Position numbers and translations under genes: made by a program
Shown here: positions 54,072 to 63,490 of the stretch, piece after piece
Layout: every line of letters begins with the position of its first letter
How positions within the stretch are numbered: the stretch's first letter is position 1
From: Sphingomonas jatrophae
GTDB taxonomy: Bacteria; Pseudomonadota; Alphaproteobacteria; Sphingomonadales; Sphingomonadaceae
Direction of reading: 5' to 3'
Length of the DNA stretch: 64,000 nt
Assembly: GCF_900113315.1 (NCBI RefSeq)
Contig: NZ_FOZG01000001.1
Span: 372,001-436,000 of the forward strand
The notes under the pieces: generated by a model
What the model saw: the letters and a program-made list of their open reading frames with translations, nothing else
Told to the model about the DNA's origin: nothing
Database searches by the model: none

Positions 54072-54758
54072 ATGTTCGCCCGGCTCGTCGCCTATCTCGA
54101 TTCGATCAAGGCGCGCGATCCGGCGCCGCGCTCCCGTTGGGAGATCCTGCTCTATCCCGGCCTGCTCGCGGTCGGCATGCACCGCCTCGCGCACTGGCTG
54201 TTCGAGGCGGAGCTGTGGTTCTGCGCGCGCTTCATCAACCATCTCGCGCGCCTGCTGACGGGCATCGACATTCACCCGGGCGCCAAGATCGGCCGGAACC
54301 TGTTCATCGACCATGGCTTCGTCGTCATCGGCGAGACGGCCGAGATCGGCGACAATGTCACCATCTACCAGGGTGCGACGCTCGGCGGCACCAATCCGAC
54401 CAACGGCATGGGCGGCAAGCGTCACCCCACGCTGGAAGATGGCGTGATCCTCAGCCTTGGCGCTGCAATCTTGGGCCCCGTGACGGTCGGCGCGGGCGCG
54501 CGGATCGGCGCAAATGCGGTCGTCACCAAGGATGTCGCGCCCGGTGCGGTGATGATCGGCATTCCGGCCAAGCCGATGCCGGTCGCCGCGGAGGACAAGC
54601 AGCGCTTCACACCCTATGGCACGCCGTGCTGCGACAATGCCGACCCTGCGGTCGCCCGGCTGGAGGCGATGCGCTGCGAGGTGGAGCGGCTGCGCGGCCA
54701 ATTGTCCCAGCTGATCGAGGAGCGCGCAGCCGAGGTGCGTGAGCGGGACGCGGGTTGA
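54072..54758 (+). CDS. cysE: Serine O-acetyltransferase
   Basis: 228 residues from the ATG at 54072 (GGAG 7 bases before; a TTG at 54051 is less likely). The N-terminal helical part (RSRWEILLYPGLLAVGMHRL) leads to a left-handed beta-helix with hexapeptide repeats, GIDIHPGAKIGRNLFIDHG, IGDNVTIYQGATLGG and AGARIGANAVVTKDVAPGA. The family forms O-acetylserine for cysteine synthesis. A C-terminal coiled coil (ARLEAMRCEVERLRGQLSQL) is an extra. The next gene starts 16 bases later. Confidence 0.93.
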   Translation: MFARLVAYLDSIKARDPAPRSRWEILLYPGLLAVGMHRLAHWLFEAELWFCARFINHLARLLTGIDIHPGAKIGRNLFIDHGFVVIGETAEIGDNVTIYQGATLGGTNPTNGMGGKRHPTLEDGVILSLGAAILGPVTVGAGARIGANAVVTKDVAPGAVMIGIPAKPMPVAAEDKQRFTPYGTPCCDNADPAVARLEAMRCEVERLRGQLSQLIEERAAEVRERDAG

Positions 54759-54774
54759 TCGGGCGGCTGCGCTG

Positions 54775-55113
54775 ATGGGTGTCGTCACGCCCTTTCCCGG
54801 GCGGCCGCCTCTGCAGGTTGCCTTCGACCGGCAAGAGCTTGCGCGCATCCTCGATCTCTACGGCCGCATGGTCGCTGCCGGCCATTGGCGCGATTATGCG
54901 ATCGAGCTGGGGCGCGACGCGGCCAGCTTCTCGGCCTTTCGCCGTGCCACCGAACGGCCGGAATATCGCATCGAGAAGCGGCCAGCACTGCGGTCCCGCC
55001 AGGGGCAATGGGCATTGATCGGCGAGATCGGTGCGGTGCTGAAGCGCGGACATGAGCTCGGGCCGGTGCTGGCGCCGGTCGAGCGGCGGCTGCTCAAGCT
55101 CGTCAGTGACTGA
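54775..55113 (+). CDS. DUF2794 family protein
   Basis: 112 residues from the ATG at 54775; a GTG at 54739, inside cysE, is possible. VAFDRQELARILDLYGRMVA, HWRDYAIELGRDAASFSAFR and YRIEKRPALRSRQG are the family signature. DUF2794 is restricted largely to alphaproteobacteria and has no known function. It is the last gene before a convergent membrane-protein gene. Confidence 0.85.
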   Translation: MGVVTPFPGRPPLQVAFDRQELARILDLYGRMVAAGHWRDYAIELGRDAASFSAFRRATERPEYRIEKRPALRSRQGQWALIGEIGAVLKRGHELGPVLAPVERRLLKLVSD

Positions 55114-55122
55114 TCCGGCGCC

Positions 55123-56148
55123 TCACGCCTTGGCGGGCCGGTCCACCACCGGCAGCCGTTCGCGAAGCTCTCGCGGCAGCGCGGCCAGCACCTTCGACCG
55201 CACGCTGTGCCAGAAGGCGGAGAGCAGCAGCAGCGCCGATCCGATGATCAAGGCGGTGAAGGCAAGGTTGAGGCTGACTGCACCGAATTCGCGGAACAGC
55301 GTGCTCATCGCGTAGATGACGTAGGCGAGTGCAGAGACCATCAGCGCGCGCCGATCGATCGCCAGCGCGACGATGCCGAGCCCCACATAGAGCAGCAGCA
55401 CCGCCACCGCCTCGCCGGGCGTTGCCCGCCCGCCGAGCAGCCCCAGCAGCGAGAAGATCGGGTGGACGATCAGCGGCGCCGCCAGCAGGTGCAGCCAGAA
55501 GGCGATGTCCGACCGGCGCGTCGTGCGCGTGCGATCGCTCATGTCCCACCACATGGCGACGGCGAAGGCAGCGAGCCCGCAGACGAGCAGCAGCGGGATT
55601 ATCGCGGCGCGAGCTTCCGGCACGGTCGACAGCAGCAGCGACAGCGTCATGGCGACGAGGGCGGCGACGCCCGCCGCAACGGTGATCGGCACGTGGAAGC
55701 GTCGCCAATGCGCCCACACCGCGGCCGCCGTGATCGCCAGCGCCACCGCCGCCGCCCGCGCCTCTTCGCTCCGCCCGCCCCATTTCGGCGTGAGGCCGTA
55801 GACGGTCAGGAACACGCCGCCGGCAAAGGCCAGCAGCAGCAGGATCGAGGGCAGAGCCATCCGCCGCTGCAGCGTGAAATATTCGGCCAGCCCCCAGGCC
55901 GCGACCGCTACCGGCAACCCGGCGAACGGCCCCGCAACGCTGCCGACCAGCCAGGCCAGTGCGCCCAGCATCAGGGTGGCGGCAATGGAGACGAAGATGT
56001 CGTTGAAGCCGGTGAGGAAGCGGAACTGCTCCTCGTCCACCGCCGCCGGCATCGCGCGAGCGACGGCATGCGCCCGGAACGCCGCCGCCGCCGCCGGGCT
56101 CAGCACGCCCGCGGCCACCGCGGAGTCCAGATCGGCATCGCTATACAT
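55123..56148 (-). CDS. Multi-span integral membrane protein, function unknown
   Basis: 341 residues from the ATG at 56148 (AAGGGGG 6 bases before). A short cytoplasmic start (YSDADLDSAVAAGVLSPAAA, FRFLTGFNDIFVSIA) is followed by about ten hydrophobic helices, for example LLLLAFAGGVFLTVYGLTP, IIPLLLVCGLAAFAVAMWW and ALIIGSALLLLSAFWHSV. The last 25 residues are basic and cytoplasmic. The pattern recalls DUF2157-type membrane proteins, but the assignment is weak. A short palindrome (GCCCCCTT/AAGGGGC) covers the ribosome site and could limit translation. Confidence 0.6.
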   Translation of the reverse strand: MYSDADLDSAVAAGVLSPAAAAAFRAHAVARAMPAAVDEEQFRFLTGFNDIFVSIAATLMLGALAWLVGSVAGPFAGLPVAVAAWGLAEYFTLQRRMALPSILLLLAFAGGVFLTVYGLTPKWGGRSEEARAAAVALAITAAAVWAHWRRFHVPITVAAGVAALVAMTLSLLLSTVPEARAAIIPLLLVCGLAAFAVAMWWDMSDRTRTTRRSDIAFWLHLLAAPLIVHPIFSLLGLLGGRATPGEAVAVLLLYVGLGIVALAIDRRALMVSALAYVIYAMSTLFREFGAVSLNLAFTALIIGSALLLLSAFWHSVRSKVLAALPRELRERLPVVDRPAKA

Positions 56149-56204
56149 CACCGCCCCCTTCAAGGGGCAAAGCCTAGCCCGACTGTGTTAGTCCGGCAAT
56201 ACGC

Positions 56205-56903
56205 TCAGGCGACGCCCTCCGCATCCAGCGCATAGCCGGCGGAGCGGACGGTGCGGATGATGTCGGGTCGGCCGTCGAGGTTGATCGCCTTGCGCAGCCG
56301 CCGGATATGCACGTCCACCGTGCGCGGCTCGATCTCCGCATCGCGGCCCCACACGCTGTCGAGCAGCCGCTCGCGCGAGAAGACGCGGCCGGGATGTTCG
56401 AGGAAGTGCTTGAGCAGGCGGAACTCGGTCGGACCCAGCGGCACCGCCGATCCGTCGCGGCGGACGCGGTGAGTCGAGACGTCCATCTCGATATCCGAAT
56501 AGCTCAGACGCTCGCCCGCCAGCGCCGGCCGCACGCGGCGCAGCACCGCGCCGACACGCGCCACCAGCTCGCGCGGGGAGAAGGGCTTCGTCACGTAATC
56601 GTCGGCGCCCGTCTCCAGGCCGCGCACGCGATCTTCTTCCTCGTGGCGTGCCGTCAGCATGATGATCGGCACGTTGGCGGTATCGGGCATGCGGCGAAGG
56701 CGGCGGCATACCTCGATCCCCGACAGCCCTTCAATCATCCAGTCGAGCAGGACGAGATCGGGCGGGCATTCCGCGGCGAGCAGCAAGGCCTCCTCACCGT
56801 CGGGCGTGTGATCGATCTCGAACTCCTCGCGCTTGAAATGCCAGACGAGCAGCTCGGCAAGCGCGGCATCATCCTCGACCAGGAGCAAACGGGCGCGGGC
56901 CAT
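56205..56903 (-). CDS. phoB: Phosphate regulon response regulator PhoB
   Basis: 232 residues from the ATG at 56903. The receiver domain has Asp11, Asp12 and the phosphoacceptor Asp54 (VLLDWMIEG), with Lys105 in YVTKPFSPREL. The OmpR-type winged helix follows (LGPTEFRLLKHFLEHPGRVF, VDVHIRRLRKAIN). It binds Pho boxes when phosphorylated by PhoR. Last gene of the cluster, right after phoU; GGAGA lies 11 bases before the ATG. Confidence 0.93.
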   Translation of the reverse strand: MARARLLLVEDDAALAELLVWHFKREEFEIDHTPDGEEALLLAAECPPDLVLLDWMIEGLSGIEVCRRLRRMPDTANVPIIMLTARHEEEDRVRGLETGADDYVTKPFSPRELVARVGAVLRRVRPALAGERLSYSDIEMDVSTHRVRRDGSAVPLGPTEFRLLKHFLEHPGRVFSRERLLDSVWGRDAEIEPRTVDVHIRRLRKAINLDGRPDIIRTVRSAGYALDAEGVA

Positions 56904-56908
56904 GGCGT

Positions 56909-57613
56909 TCAATTCTCCGTCGTAACCGAATTGGCACCGCGTGATCGTTCGGCCATCTGGCGGCCGGTGGCGGCGAAATAGACCATCTCGGCGACATTGG
57001 TGGCGTGATCACCGATGCGCTCGAGGTTCTTGGCGATGAACAGCAGGTGGGTGGACGCGGTGATGGTGTGGGGGTTTTCCATCATGTGCGTCAGCAGCGT
57101 GCGGAACACCGAATTGTAGAAATCGTCCACCGCCCGGTCACGCCGGCAAACCTCCACGGCCTGCTCCGCATCGCGCTTGGCGAAGGCATCGAGCACCTCG
57201 CGCAGCATCTCGGAGACGAGCCGACCCATGGCGGGCAGGATCGACAGTGGTTCGATCCCCTTGGCGTCCTGCAGCACGGTCACGCGCTTGGCGATGTTCT
57301 TGGCATAATCGCCCATCCGCTCGACCACGCCGGCGATCTTCATCGCCGCCAGCACCTCGCGCAGATCGTCCGCCATGGGCGCGCGGAGCGCCAGCAGGCG
57401 CACCACCTGCCGCTCGATCTCCGCTTCCAGCGCGTCGATCTTCTTGTCGTCCTCGACGATGCGCGCGGCGGCATCGAGGTCGCGGCGGACGAGCGCTTCC
57501 AGCGAGTCGGTCACCGCCGCCTCCGCCCGTCCGCCCATTTCGGAGACGAGCGCGCGGAGCGTGCGAAGGTCGTCGTCGAATGCCTTGACCGTGTGTCCGG
57601 TGGTGGTCGCCAT
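56909..57613 (-). CDS. phoU: Phosphate transport system regulator PhoU
   Basis: 234 residues. Two three-helix PhoU bundles, with the metal-binding E-x-x-x-D pattern in VERMGDYAKNIAKRV and its repeat LERIGDHATNVAEMV. It links PstB and PhoR and restrains phosphate uptake. It lies 20 bases after pstB, and its stop is 5 bases before the phoB ATG. Confidence 0.95.
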   Translation of the reverse strand: MATTTGHTVKAFDDDLRTLRALVSEMGGRAEAAVTDSLEALVRRDLDAAARIVEDDKKIDALEAEIERQVVRLLALRAPMADDLREVLAAMKIAGVVERMGDYAKNIAKRVTVLQDAKGIEPLSILPAMGRLVSEMLREVLDAFAKRDAEQAVEVCRRDRAVDDFYNSVFRTLLTHMMENPHTITASTHLLFIAKNLERIGDHATNVAEMVYFAATGRQMAERSRGANSVTTEN

Positions 57614-57633
57614 GACGCGATACTCTCCTTCAC

Positions 57634-58443
57634 TCAGCCGTAGCGGCCGGTGATATAATCCTTGGTCCGCGTTTCGCGCGGATTGGTGAAGATCTCGGAC
57701 GTGTCGCCATATTCGACGAGCGTCCCGAGGTGGAAGAAGGCGGTGCGCTGGCTGACGCGCGCCGCCTGCTGCATGTTGTGCGTGACGATGACGATGGCGT
57801 AGCGGCCGCGCAGCTCGTGGATCAGTTCCTCGATCTTGGCGGTGGCGATCGGATCGAGCGCGCTGCACGGCTCGTCCATCAGGATCACCTCCGGCTCGAC
57901 CGCGATGGCGCGGGCGATGCACAGCCGCTGCTGTTGGCCGCCCGACATGGCGGTGCCGCTCTCCGAGAGGCGATCCTTGACCTCGTCCCAAAGGCCCGCG
58001 CGGCGCAGCGACTTTTCGACGATCGCGTCCATGTCCGCCTTGCCCGAGGCGAGGCCGTGGATGCGGGGGCCGTAAGCCACGTTCTCGTAGATCGACTTGG
58101 GAAACGGGTTCGGCTTCTGGAACACCATGCCGACGCGGGCGCGCAGCTGCACCACGTCCATCTCGGGGGAGTAGATGTCGTCGCCGTCCAGTGTGATCTC
58201 GCCGGTCACGCGGGCGGACGAGACGGTGTCGTTCATCCGGTTGAGCGTGCGGAGAAAAGTCGATTTGCCGCAGCCCGAGGGGCCGATGAAGGCGGTGACA
58301 TTCTCCATGCCGACGTCGATCGACACATTCTTGATCGCCTGCTTGGCGCCATAGAAGACGTCGACGTTCCGCGCCTCCATCTTGGGCGGATCGTTGCTGG
58401 CGCGCTGGCCTGCGGCCATGTCGTTGAGCGAATGGTCTGCCAT
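57634..58443 (-). CDS. pstB: Phosphate ABC transporter ATP-binding protein
   Basis: 269 residues. Walker [20 protein letters not shown], signature [16 protein letters not shown], Walker [14 protein letters not shown] and the His switch in [22 protein letters not shown] is the PstB start. It powers high-affinity phosphate import through PstA and PstC. 5 bases after pstA. Confidence 0.97.
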   Translation of the reverse strand: MADHSLNDMAAGQRASNDPPKMEARNVDVFYGAKQAIKNVSIDVGMENVTAFIGPSGCGKSTFLRTLNRMNDTVSSARVTGEITLDGDDIYSPEMDVVQLRARVGMVFQKPNPFPKSIYENVAYGPRIHGLASGKADMDAIVEKSLRRAGLWDEVKDRLSESGTAMSGGQQQRLCIARAIAVEPEVILMDEPCSALDPIATAKIEELIHELRGRYAIVIVTHNMQQAARVSQRTAFFHLGTLVEYGDTSEIFTNPRETRTKDYITGRYG

Positions 58444-58448
58444 ATATC

Positions 58449-59726
58449 CTACCAGCGGCGTTCGAACTTGTTGCGGAGCCAGATCGCCACCCCGTTCATG
58501 GCGAGCAGGAAGGCGAGCAGCACGATGATCGCGGCCGACGTCTTCTCGACGAAGCCGCGGCTCACCTCGTCCGACCAGAGGAAGATCTGGACGGGGAGGA
58601 CGGAGGCGGGAGCAGTGGCGCCGGTCGGCGGGCTGGCGACGAAGGCGCGCATGCCGATCATCAGCAGCGGCGCCGTCTCACCCAGCGCGCGCGCCATGCC
58701 GATGATCGTGCCCGTCAGGATGCCGGGCAAAGCGAGGGGCAGCACATGGTGGAACACCACCTGCACGCGGCTTGCCCCGATGCCGAGCGCCGCGTCGCGG
58801 ATCGACGGCGGCACCGCCTTGATCGCGTTCCGTCCCGCAATGACGATGACGGGCATCGTCATCAGCGCCAGCGTGAGGCCGCCCACCAGGGGCGCGGAGC
58901 GGGGCAGGTGCATGGTGTTGAGGAAGACGGCGAGGCCGAGCAGGCCGAAGATGATCGACGGCACCGCCGCCAGATTGTTGATCGACACCTCGATCAGGTC
59001 GGTCCAGCGGTTCTTCGCGGCATATTCCTCGAGGTAGAGCGCCGAGAGCACGCCGATGGGGAAGGCGAGCAGCAACGTCACGGCCATGGTGATGAGCGAT
59101 CCCTTGAACGCGCCCCAGATGCCGACCAGCGTCGGATCGGTGGAATCGGCGCCGCTCAGGAACGGCCAGTTGAAGGCGGTGCGGATGCGCCCGGCCTGTT
59201 TCAGCCGCGCCTGATCCTCCACCTCGCCGCCGCCCTGGCCCTTGGTGGCCAGGTCGATGCCGGTCGAGGCGGGGATCCAGATCTCCGCCGTGCGGCCGAG
59301 GATCGCCGGATCCCTCTCGATCGCGTCGCGCACCGACAGCCACGATCCGTCGGACAGCATCCGCGGGCCGCGGGGGCCGAACGCCGCCTCCGCCGCACGG
59401 CTGGTCGCCGCATCGATATCGCCCGTCACCGCGCCGCCCGGCCCCGTGACGAGGCCGGAGGTGCGGAAGTCCACCGGCAGCAGGATCTCCGTCCGCGTGA
59501 AGCCGCGCCAGCCCTGGCCGATCATCGACACGAGCAGGAAGGCGAGGAACGCGACGGACAGCAGCACCGCACCCAGCGCCAGCAGGCGGAAGCGCCGTTC
59601 CGCGGCATAGCGGCGGCGGATGCGACCCTGCATCGCGCCCGTCTTCCAGTCGGTCGGCACGCGCTCCACCGGCGCATCCGCCTGCGGAACGTGCGTCACC
59701 TGGGCGATGCCGACGCTGCTATTCAT
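58449..59726 (-). CDS. pstA: Phosphate ABC transporter permease PstA (with long N-terminal/insert region)
   Basis: 425 residues against about 296 in E. coli. The first 170 residues form a cytoplasmic tip, one helix ([19 protein letters not shown]) and a periplasmic insert ([20 protein letters not shown] and on), as in PstA of alphaproteobacteria with the DUF3333 region. The permease core has the EAA loop region [20 protein letters not shown]. It forms the channel with PstC. It overlaps pstC by 8 bases. Confidence 0.95.
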   Translation of the reverse strand: MNSSVGIAQVTHVPQADAPVERVPTDWKTGAMQGRIRRRYAAERRFRLLALGAVLLSVAFLAFLLVSMIGQGWRGFTRTEILLPVDFRTSGLVTGPGGAVTGDIDAATSRAAEAAFGPRGPRMLSDGSWLSVRDAIERDPAILGRTAEIWIPASTGIDLATKGQGGGEVEDQARLKQAGRIRTAFNWPFLSGADSTDPTLVGIWGAFKGSLITMAVTLLLAFPIGVLSALYLEEYAAKNRWTDLIEVSINNLAAVPSIIFGLLGLAVFLNTMHLPRSAPLVGGLTLALMTMPVIVIAGRNAIKAVPPSIRDAALGIGASRVQVVFHHVLPLALPGILTGTIIGMARALGETAPLLMIGMRAFVASPPTGATAPASVLPVQIFLWSDEVSRGFVEKTSAAIIVLLAFLLAMNGVAIWLRNKFERRW

Positions 59727-61086
59727 AGGCTTCCCGATATTTCTTCACGACGCGCAGCGCGACGATGTTGAGCAGCAAGGTGACGATGAACAGCACGAGG
59801 CCGAGCGCGAAGGCGGCGAGCGTCTTGGCGCTGTCGAACTCCTGATCGCCGGTCAGCAGCTGGACGATCTGCGTCGTCACCGTCGTCACGCTGGAGAAGG
59901 GGTTTGCGGTCAGGTTGGCGGCGAGGCCCGCGGCCATCACGACGATCATCGTCTCGCCAATCGCCCGGCTGACGGCGAGCAGCACGCCGCCGACCACGCC
60001 CGGCAAAGCGGCGGGCACCAGCACGCGGCGGATCGTCTCGGATGTGGTCGCGCCCATCGCCAGGCTGCCGTCGCGCATCGATTGCGGCACCGCGGCGATG
60101 CTGTCGTCCGCCATCGACGAGACGAACGGGATGATCATCACGCCCATGACGAGGCCCGCCGCCAGCGCGCTCTCGGACGAGGCACCGGGAATGCCCAGCG
60201 TCGCGGCAAAGCCGCGGATCGCGGGGGCGACGGTCAGCGCGGCGAAATAGCCGTAGACGACCGTCGGCACGCCGGCGAGCACCTCCAGGATCGGCTTCAG
60301 CCAGCGCCGTGCGGCAGGCGGCGCATATTGCGTCAGGTAGATGGCTGAGAGCAGGCCGAGCGGGATCGCCACCAGCATCGCGATGATCGCGCCGATGAAG
60401 ATCGTGCCCCAGAAGAGCGGCACCGCACCGAACGTGCCCTCGTCGCCGCTCTGCGGGCTCCACAATGTGCCGAACAGGAAGTCGAGCGGGGAGACACGCG
60501 AGAAGAAGCGCAGGCTCTCGAACAAGAGCGACGCGACGATGCCGAGCGTCGTCAGGATGGCGATCAGCGAGGCGCCGAGCAGCGCGCCCATTACGATCCG
60601 CTCCACCCGCGTCCGTGCGCGGAAGCGGGGCGACAGCCGCGTCCACGCCCATGCGCCGCCGGCAAAGGCCAGCAGGGCGGCTAGCGCCAGCCCGATCATC
60701 CCGTAACGCGTCGCCGCAGCGCCCCACACCGACGCCAGCGAGGCGGCGAGCGGGTGCAGCTCCGGCATCGTCTGGCCGGCGGACAGCGCGCGGGCCTGGG
60801 ACAGGATGGCGGCGCGCTCCATCGGAAAGGCGGGCAGAGCGGACGCGGCAGGCGCACGCAGCACCTCGTTCAGCGTCAGCCCGGGCACGACGGCGGCCCA
60901 CACGGCGAGGAAGATCAAGGCGGGCGCGGCCGCCCAGATGGCGACGAACCAGCCATGCTGCGACGGCAGCGAATGCGCGCGCGCCGCTCCGGTCGCGCGC
61001 GGGAAGGCGGCGGCCTTGGCCCGCCCGGCGAACCAGCCGGCCACCGCCAGCGCGAGGATGACGAGGAGGATGAAGCCCGGCGTCAC
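59719..61086 (-). CDS. pstC: Phosphate ABC transporter permease PstC
   Basis: 455 residues, GTG start, longer than in E. coli (319). An N-terminal helix (FILLVILALAVAGWFAGRA), a second (FVAIWAAAPALIFLAVWAAV) and a linker precede the core, which begins LLASLIAILTTLGIVASLL-like at about residue 170. FLFGTLWSPQSGDEGTFGAV, PLGLLSAIYLTQY and MRDGSLAMGATTSETIRRVL (EAA loop) are PstC. It lies 2 bases after pstS. Confidence 0.95.
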   Translation of the reverse strand: MTPGFILLVILALAVAGWFAGRAKAAAFPRATGAARAHSLPSQHGWFVAIWAAAPALIFLAVWAAVVPGLTLNEVLRAPAASALPAFPMERAAILSQARALSAGQTMPELHPLAASLASVWGAAATRYGMIGLALAALLAFAGGAWAWTRLSPRFRARTRVERIVMGALLGASLIAILTTLGIVASLLFESLRFFSRVSPLDFLFGTLWSPQSGDEGTFGAVPLFWGTIFIGAIIAMLVAIPLGLLSAIYLTQYAPPAARRWLKPILEVLAGVPTVVYGYFAALTVAPAIRGFAATLGIPGASSESALAAGLVMGVMIIPFVSSMADDSIAAVPQSMRDGSLAMGATTSETIRRVLVPAALPGVVGGVLLAVSRAIGETMIVVMAAGLAANLTANPFSSVTTVTTQIVQLLTGDQEFDSAKTLAAFALGLVLFIVTLLLNIVALRVVKKYREAYE

Positions 61087-61088
61087 GA

Positions 61089-62120
61089 TCAGCTCACCGT
61101 CTTTGGATCGAGCGGGGTCAGCTTCGCCGCCACCGCCGCATTGCGCGCCTGCACGTCGGCAGGCGCGGTGATCAGGCCGCGCCGCGCGAGATAGCCGTCA
61201 TGCCCCCACGCCTTGGCATATTCGGCGACGAACGCCTTCAGGCCCGGAATGGCGTTCAGGTGCGCGCCCTTGACGTAGATGAACAGCGGCCGTGCCCCCG
61301 GATAGCGGAAGTTCGCGATCGTCTCGTAGCTCGGCTGCACGCCTTGCAGCGGAATGCCGTGCACGCGATCCTTGTTTTCCTCGAGGAAGCTGTAGCCGAA
61401 CACGCCGACCGCATCGGGGTTCGCCGCCAGCTTCTGCACGATCAGGTTGTCATTCTCGCCCGCCTCCACATAGGCGCCGTCCTCGCGCACCTTGGTGCAG
61501 GTGCTGCGATACGCCTTCTCGTCACGCGTCTTGAGCGCCGCCATCGCCGGATCGCTCGCGCAGCCTTTCTCGAGGATCAGCTCCGCCAGCGCGTCGCGCG
61601 TGCCGGAGGTGGGCGGCGGGCCATAGACGACGATGGGCACGTTCGGCAGCGCGGGATCGATGTCAGACCAGCGCCGCGCGGTCTGCGGTTTGCCGTAGGG
61701 CGTGGCGGCGAGCGCCTCGTAGACCTGCCGCTCGGTCAGCGCGAACTTCGGCCCGTTCACCGCCTCCCCCAGCGCGATCCCGTCGATCCCGATCTGCACC
61801 TCGACGATCTCGCTCACGCCGTTGCGCTGGCAATCCTCGAGCTCGGATTTCTTGATCCGGCGCGATGCGTCCTCGATGTCGGGATATTGCGGGCCAAGGC
61901 CGGCGCAGAACAGCTTCATGCCCGCGCCCGTCCCGGTGGATTCGACGATGGGTGCGCGCAGGCCCGGATTCTTACGGGCGAACGCCTCGGCAACGGCGGT
62001 GGTGAACGGGTAGACGGTGGACGAGCCGACGACGCGGATCTGATCCCGCGCCTCGCCGATCCCGCCTCCACAGGCACCGAGCGCGAGCAACGCCGCGCCC
62101 GCGAGACCACGCCTCACCAT
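61089..62120 (-). CDS. pstS: Phosphate-binding lipoprotein PstS
   Basis: 343 residues. The signal peptide ends with a lipobox, LLALGACGG (Cys17). The ligand-binding domain has VVGSSTVYPFTTAVAEAF, STGTGAGMKLFCAG, DIEDASRRIKKSEL and SGTRDALAELI. Its three-helix-lobed fold binds phosphate in the periplasm and hands it to PstCA. Preceded by three Pho half-sites 76 bases upstream, so it starts the Pho-controlled pstSCAB-phoUB transcript. Confidence 0.95.
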   Translation of the reverse strand: MVRRGLAGAALLALGACGGGIGEARDQIRVVGSSTVYPFTTAVAEAFARKNPGLRAPIVESTGTGAGMKLFCAGLGPQYPDIEDASRRIKKSELEDCQRNGVSEIVEVQIGIDGIALGEAVNGPKFALTERQVYEALAATPYGKPQTARRWSDIDPALPNVPIVVYGPPPTSGTRDALAELILEKGCASDPAMAALKTRDEKAYRSTCTKVREDGAYVEAGENDNLIVQKLAANPDAVGVFGYSFLEENKDRVHGIPLQGVQPSYETIANFRYPGARPLFIYVKGAHLNAIPGLKAFVAEYAKAWGHDGYLARRGLITAPADVQARNAAVAAKLTPLDPKTVS

Positions 62121-62195
62121 GCCTGAGGATCACCTTCGCTTCACGGGCCCGTCTGGCCCCCGAGCGGGGCGCTAGAGCCGTTCAGTCGCGCTCAT

Positions 62196-62224
62196 GTGAC
62201 GCTTGCGTGACGCTTTCGTGACAG
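62196..62224 (-). promoter_or_regulatory. Pho box: three tandem PhoB half-sites before pstS
   Basis: On the minus strand CTGTCAC (62224-62218), GCGTCAC (62213-62207) and GCGTCAC (62202-62196) follow each other with 4-base spacers, an exact 11-base period. This matches the PhoB consensus CTGTCAT-N4 repeats. It begins 3 bases after the phoR stop and ends 75 bases before the pstS ATG. Confidence 0.85.
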
Positions 62225-62227
62225 CGC

Positions 62228-63409
62228 TCAGGCCTGCGTTGCCGGCAGCAGCACCGTAACGGTCGTGCCCTGGCCCTGCTTGCTCTGGATTTCCAGCCGC
62301 CCGCGATGGCGCTCGACGATGTGCTTGACGATGGCAAGGCCGAGGCCGGTGCCCCCCAACGCCCGGCTGCGTCCCGCATCGACCCGGTAGAAACGCTCGG
62401 TCAAGCGTGGGATATGCTCCTCGGGAATGCCGTCGCCCTCGTCGGCGATGGTCAGGCGCAACATGCCGCCGCCGCCGCGCACGCCGACGGTGACGGCAGA
62501 GCCGGCGCGGCCATATTTCAGGGCATTGCCGATCAGGTTGTGCAGCAGCTGGGTCAGCTGGATGCGATCGCCAGTGACCGCGGGGGCATCGTCCGCCAGC
62601 TCCACCACGATCCGCCCGCCATCCTCGCCCCGGCCGGTCAGCGTCGCGCGGCGCACCTCCTCGACCAGCTGGCCGACATCGACCTGCGTCTGCGGCGGCG
62701 AATGCTTTTCCGCCTCGATGCGCGACAGCGACATGAGATCGTCCACCAGCCGCTGCATCCGCCGCGCCTCGCCCAACATGATCTTCAGGAAGCGCGCGCG
62801 GGTCGGCCCGTCCTCCGCCGCATTGGCGTCCTCCAGCGTCTCGATGAAGCCGAGCAGGGTGGAGAGCGGCGTGCGCAGCTCGTGGCTGGCATTGGCGACG
62901 AAATCGACACGCGCCCGCTCCGCCGCGTGCAGATTCGACCGGTCCGCCAGGCGGACAAGGCGCGTGGCGGGGCCGAGCGGGTGGACCGTCAGCTCCCATC
63001 GCCGGTCGCCTTCCCCCAGGCCGACGAGCAGGATCGCATCGGTCCGGTCGCTACGGCCGAGGATGCGCTCTGCCGCCGCCGGGTGGCGGATGGCGACGCG
63101 CACATCCTCATCGGCGATATGCCCGCCCAGCACGCGCTCCGCCGCGGGATTGGCATGCGCCACGCGTCCGGCATCCACCAGCAGCAGCGGATCGTCGATC
63201 GCGTCGAGCACGCTGGCGATGGGGGGTGCGGTCTCGCGCTCGTCGGCCTCCTGCGGCTGCACCGGGGCCTCCACCGGCTTGAGGCTGACGGCCAGGACGA
63301 GCACGAAGCCGAGCAGCGCGGCGGGCAAGGTCGCGGGGATAGGGCCGCCGAGCAGCCATGTCGCCGCCGCGCCCGCCACCGCCACTGCCGCCGCCGTCAG
63401 CCAGCGCAT
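62228..63409 (-). CDS. phoR: Phosphate regulon sensor histidine kinase PhoR
   Basis: 393 residues. N-terminal membrane region (two helices, LTAAAVAVAGAAATWLL and LPAALLGFVLVLAVSL), a PAS-like sensor (VLDAIDDPLLLVDAGRVAHA), the dimerisation/phosphoacceptor helix with His176 (FVANASHELRTPLSTLLGFI), N-box LLHNLIGNALKYG and G-boxes IADEGDGIPEEH and GGTGLGLAIVKH. It phosphorylates PhoB when phosphate is low. It is here at the head of the cluster, far from phoB. A degenerate Pho box lies 43 bases before it. Confidence 0.94.
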   Translation of the reverse strand: MRWLTAAAVAVAGAAATWLLGGPIPATLPAALLGFVLVLAVSLKPVEAPVQPQEADERETAPPIASVLDAIDDPLLLVDAGRVAHANPAAERVLGGHIADEDVRVAIRHPAAAERILGRSDRTDAILLVGLGEGDRRWELTVHPLGPATRLVRLADRSNLHAAERARVDFVANASHELRTPLSTLLGFIETLEDANAAEDGPTRARFLKIMLGEARRMQRLVDDLMSLSRIEAEKHSPPQTQVDVGQLVEEVRRATLTGRGEDGGRIVVELADDAPAVTGDRIQLTQLLHNLIGNALKYGRAGSAVTVGVRGGGGMLRLTIADEGDGIPEEHIPRLTERFYRVDAGRSRALGGTGLGLAIVKHIVERHRGRLEIQSKQGQGTTVTVLLPATQA

Positions 63410-63451
63410 CCCTCATCCCCCTTGCCCGACACGCGGTTGTGCAGCTTTGCC

Positions 63452-63469
63452 GTTACGCTTCCTTGACGG
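63452..63469 (-). promoter_or_regulatory. Degenerate Pho box before phoR
   Basis: On the minus strand CCGTCAA (63469-63463) and GCGTAAC (63458-63452) are spaced by 4 bases, the same 11-base period as the strong site at 62196-62224. Each half-site differs from the strong one by two or fewer bases. It lies 42 bases upstream of phoR, fitting autoregulation. Confidence 0.5.
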
Positions 63470-63490
63470 CTAGAGGGCAAGCGCGCCGCT

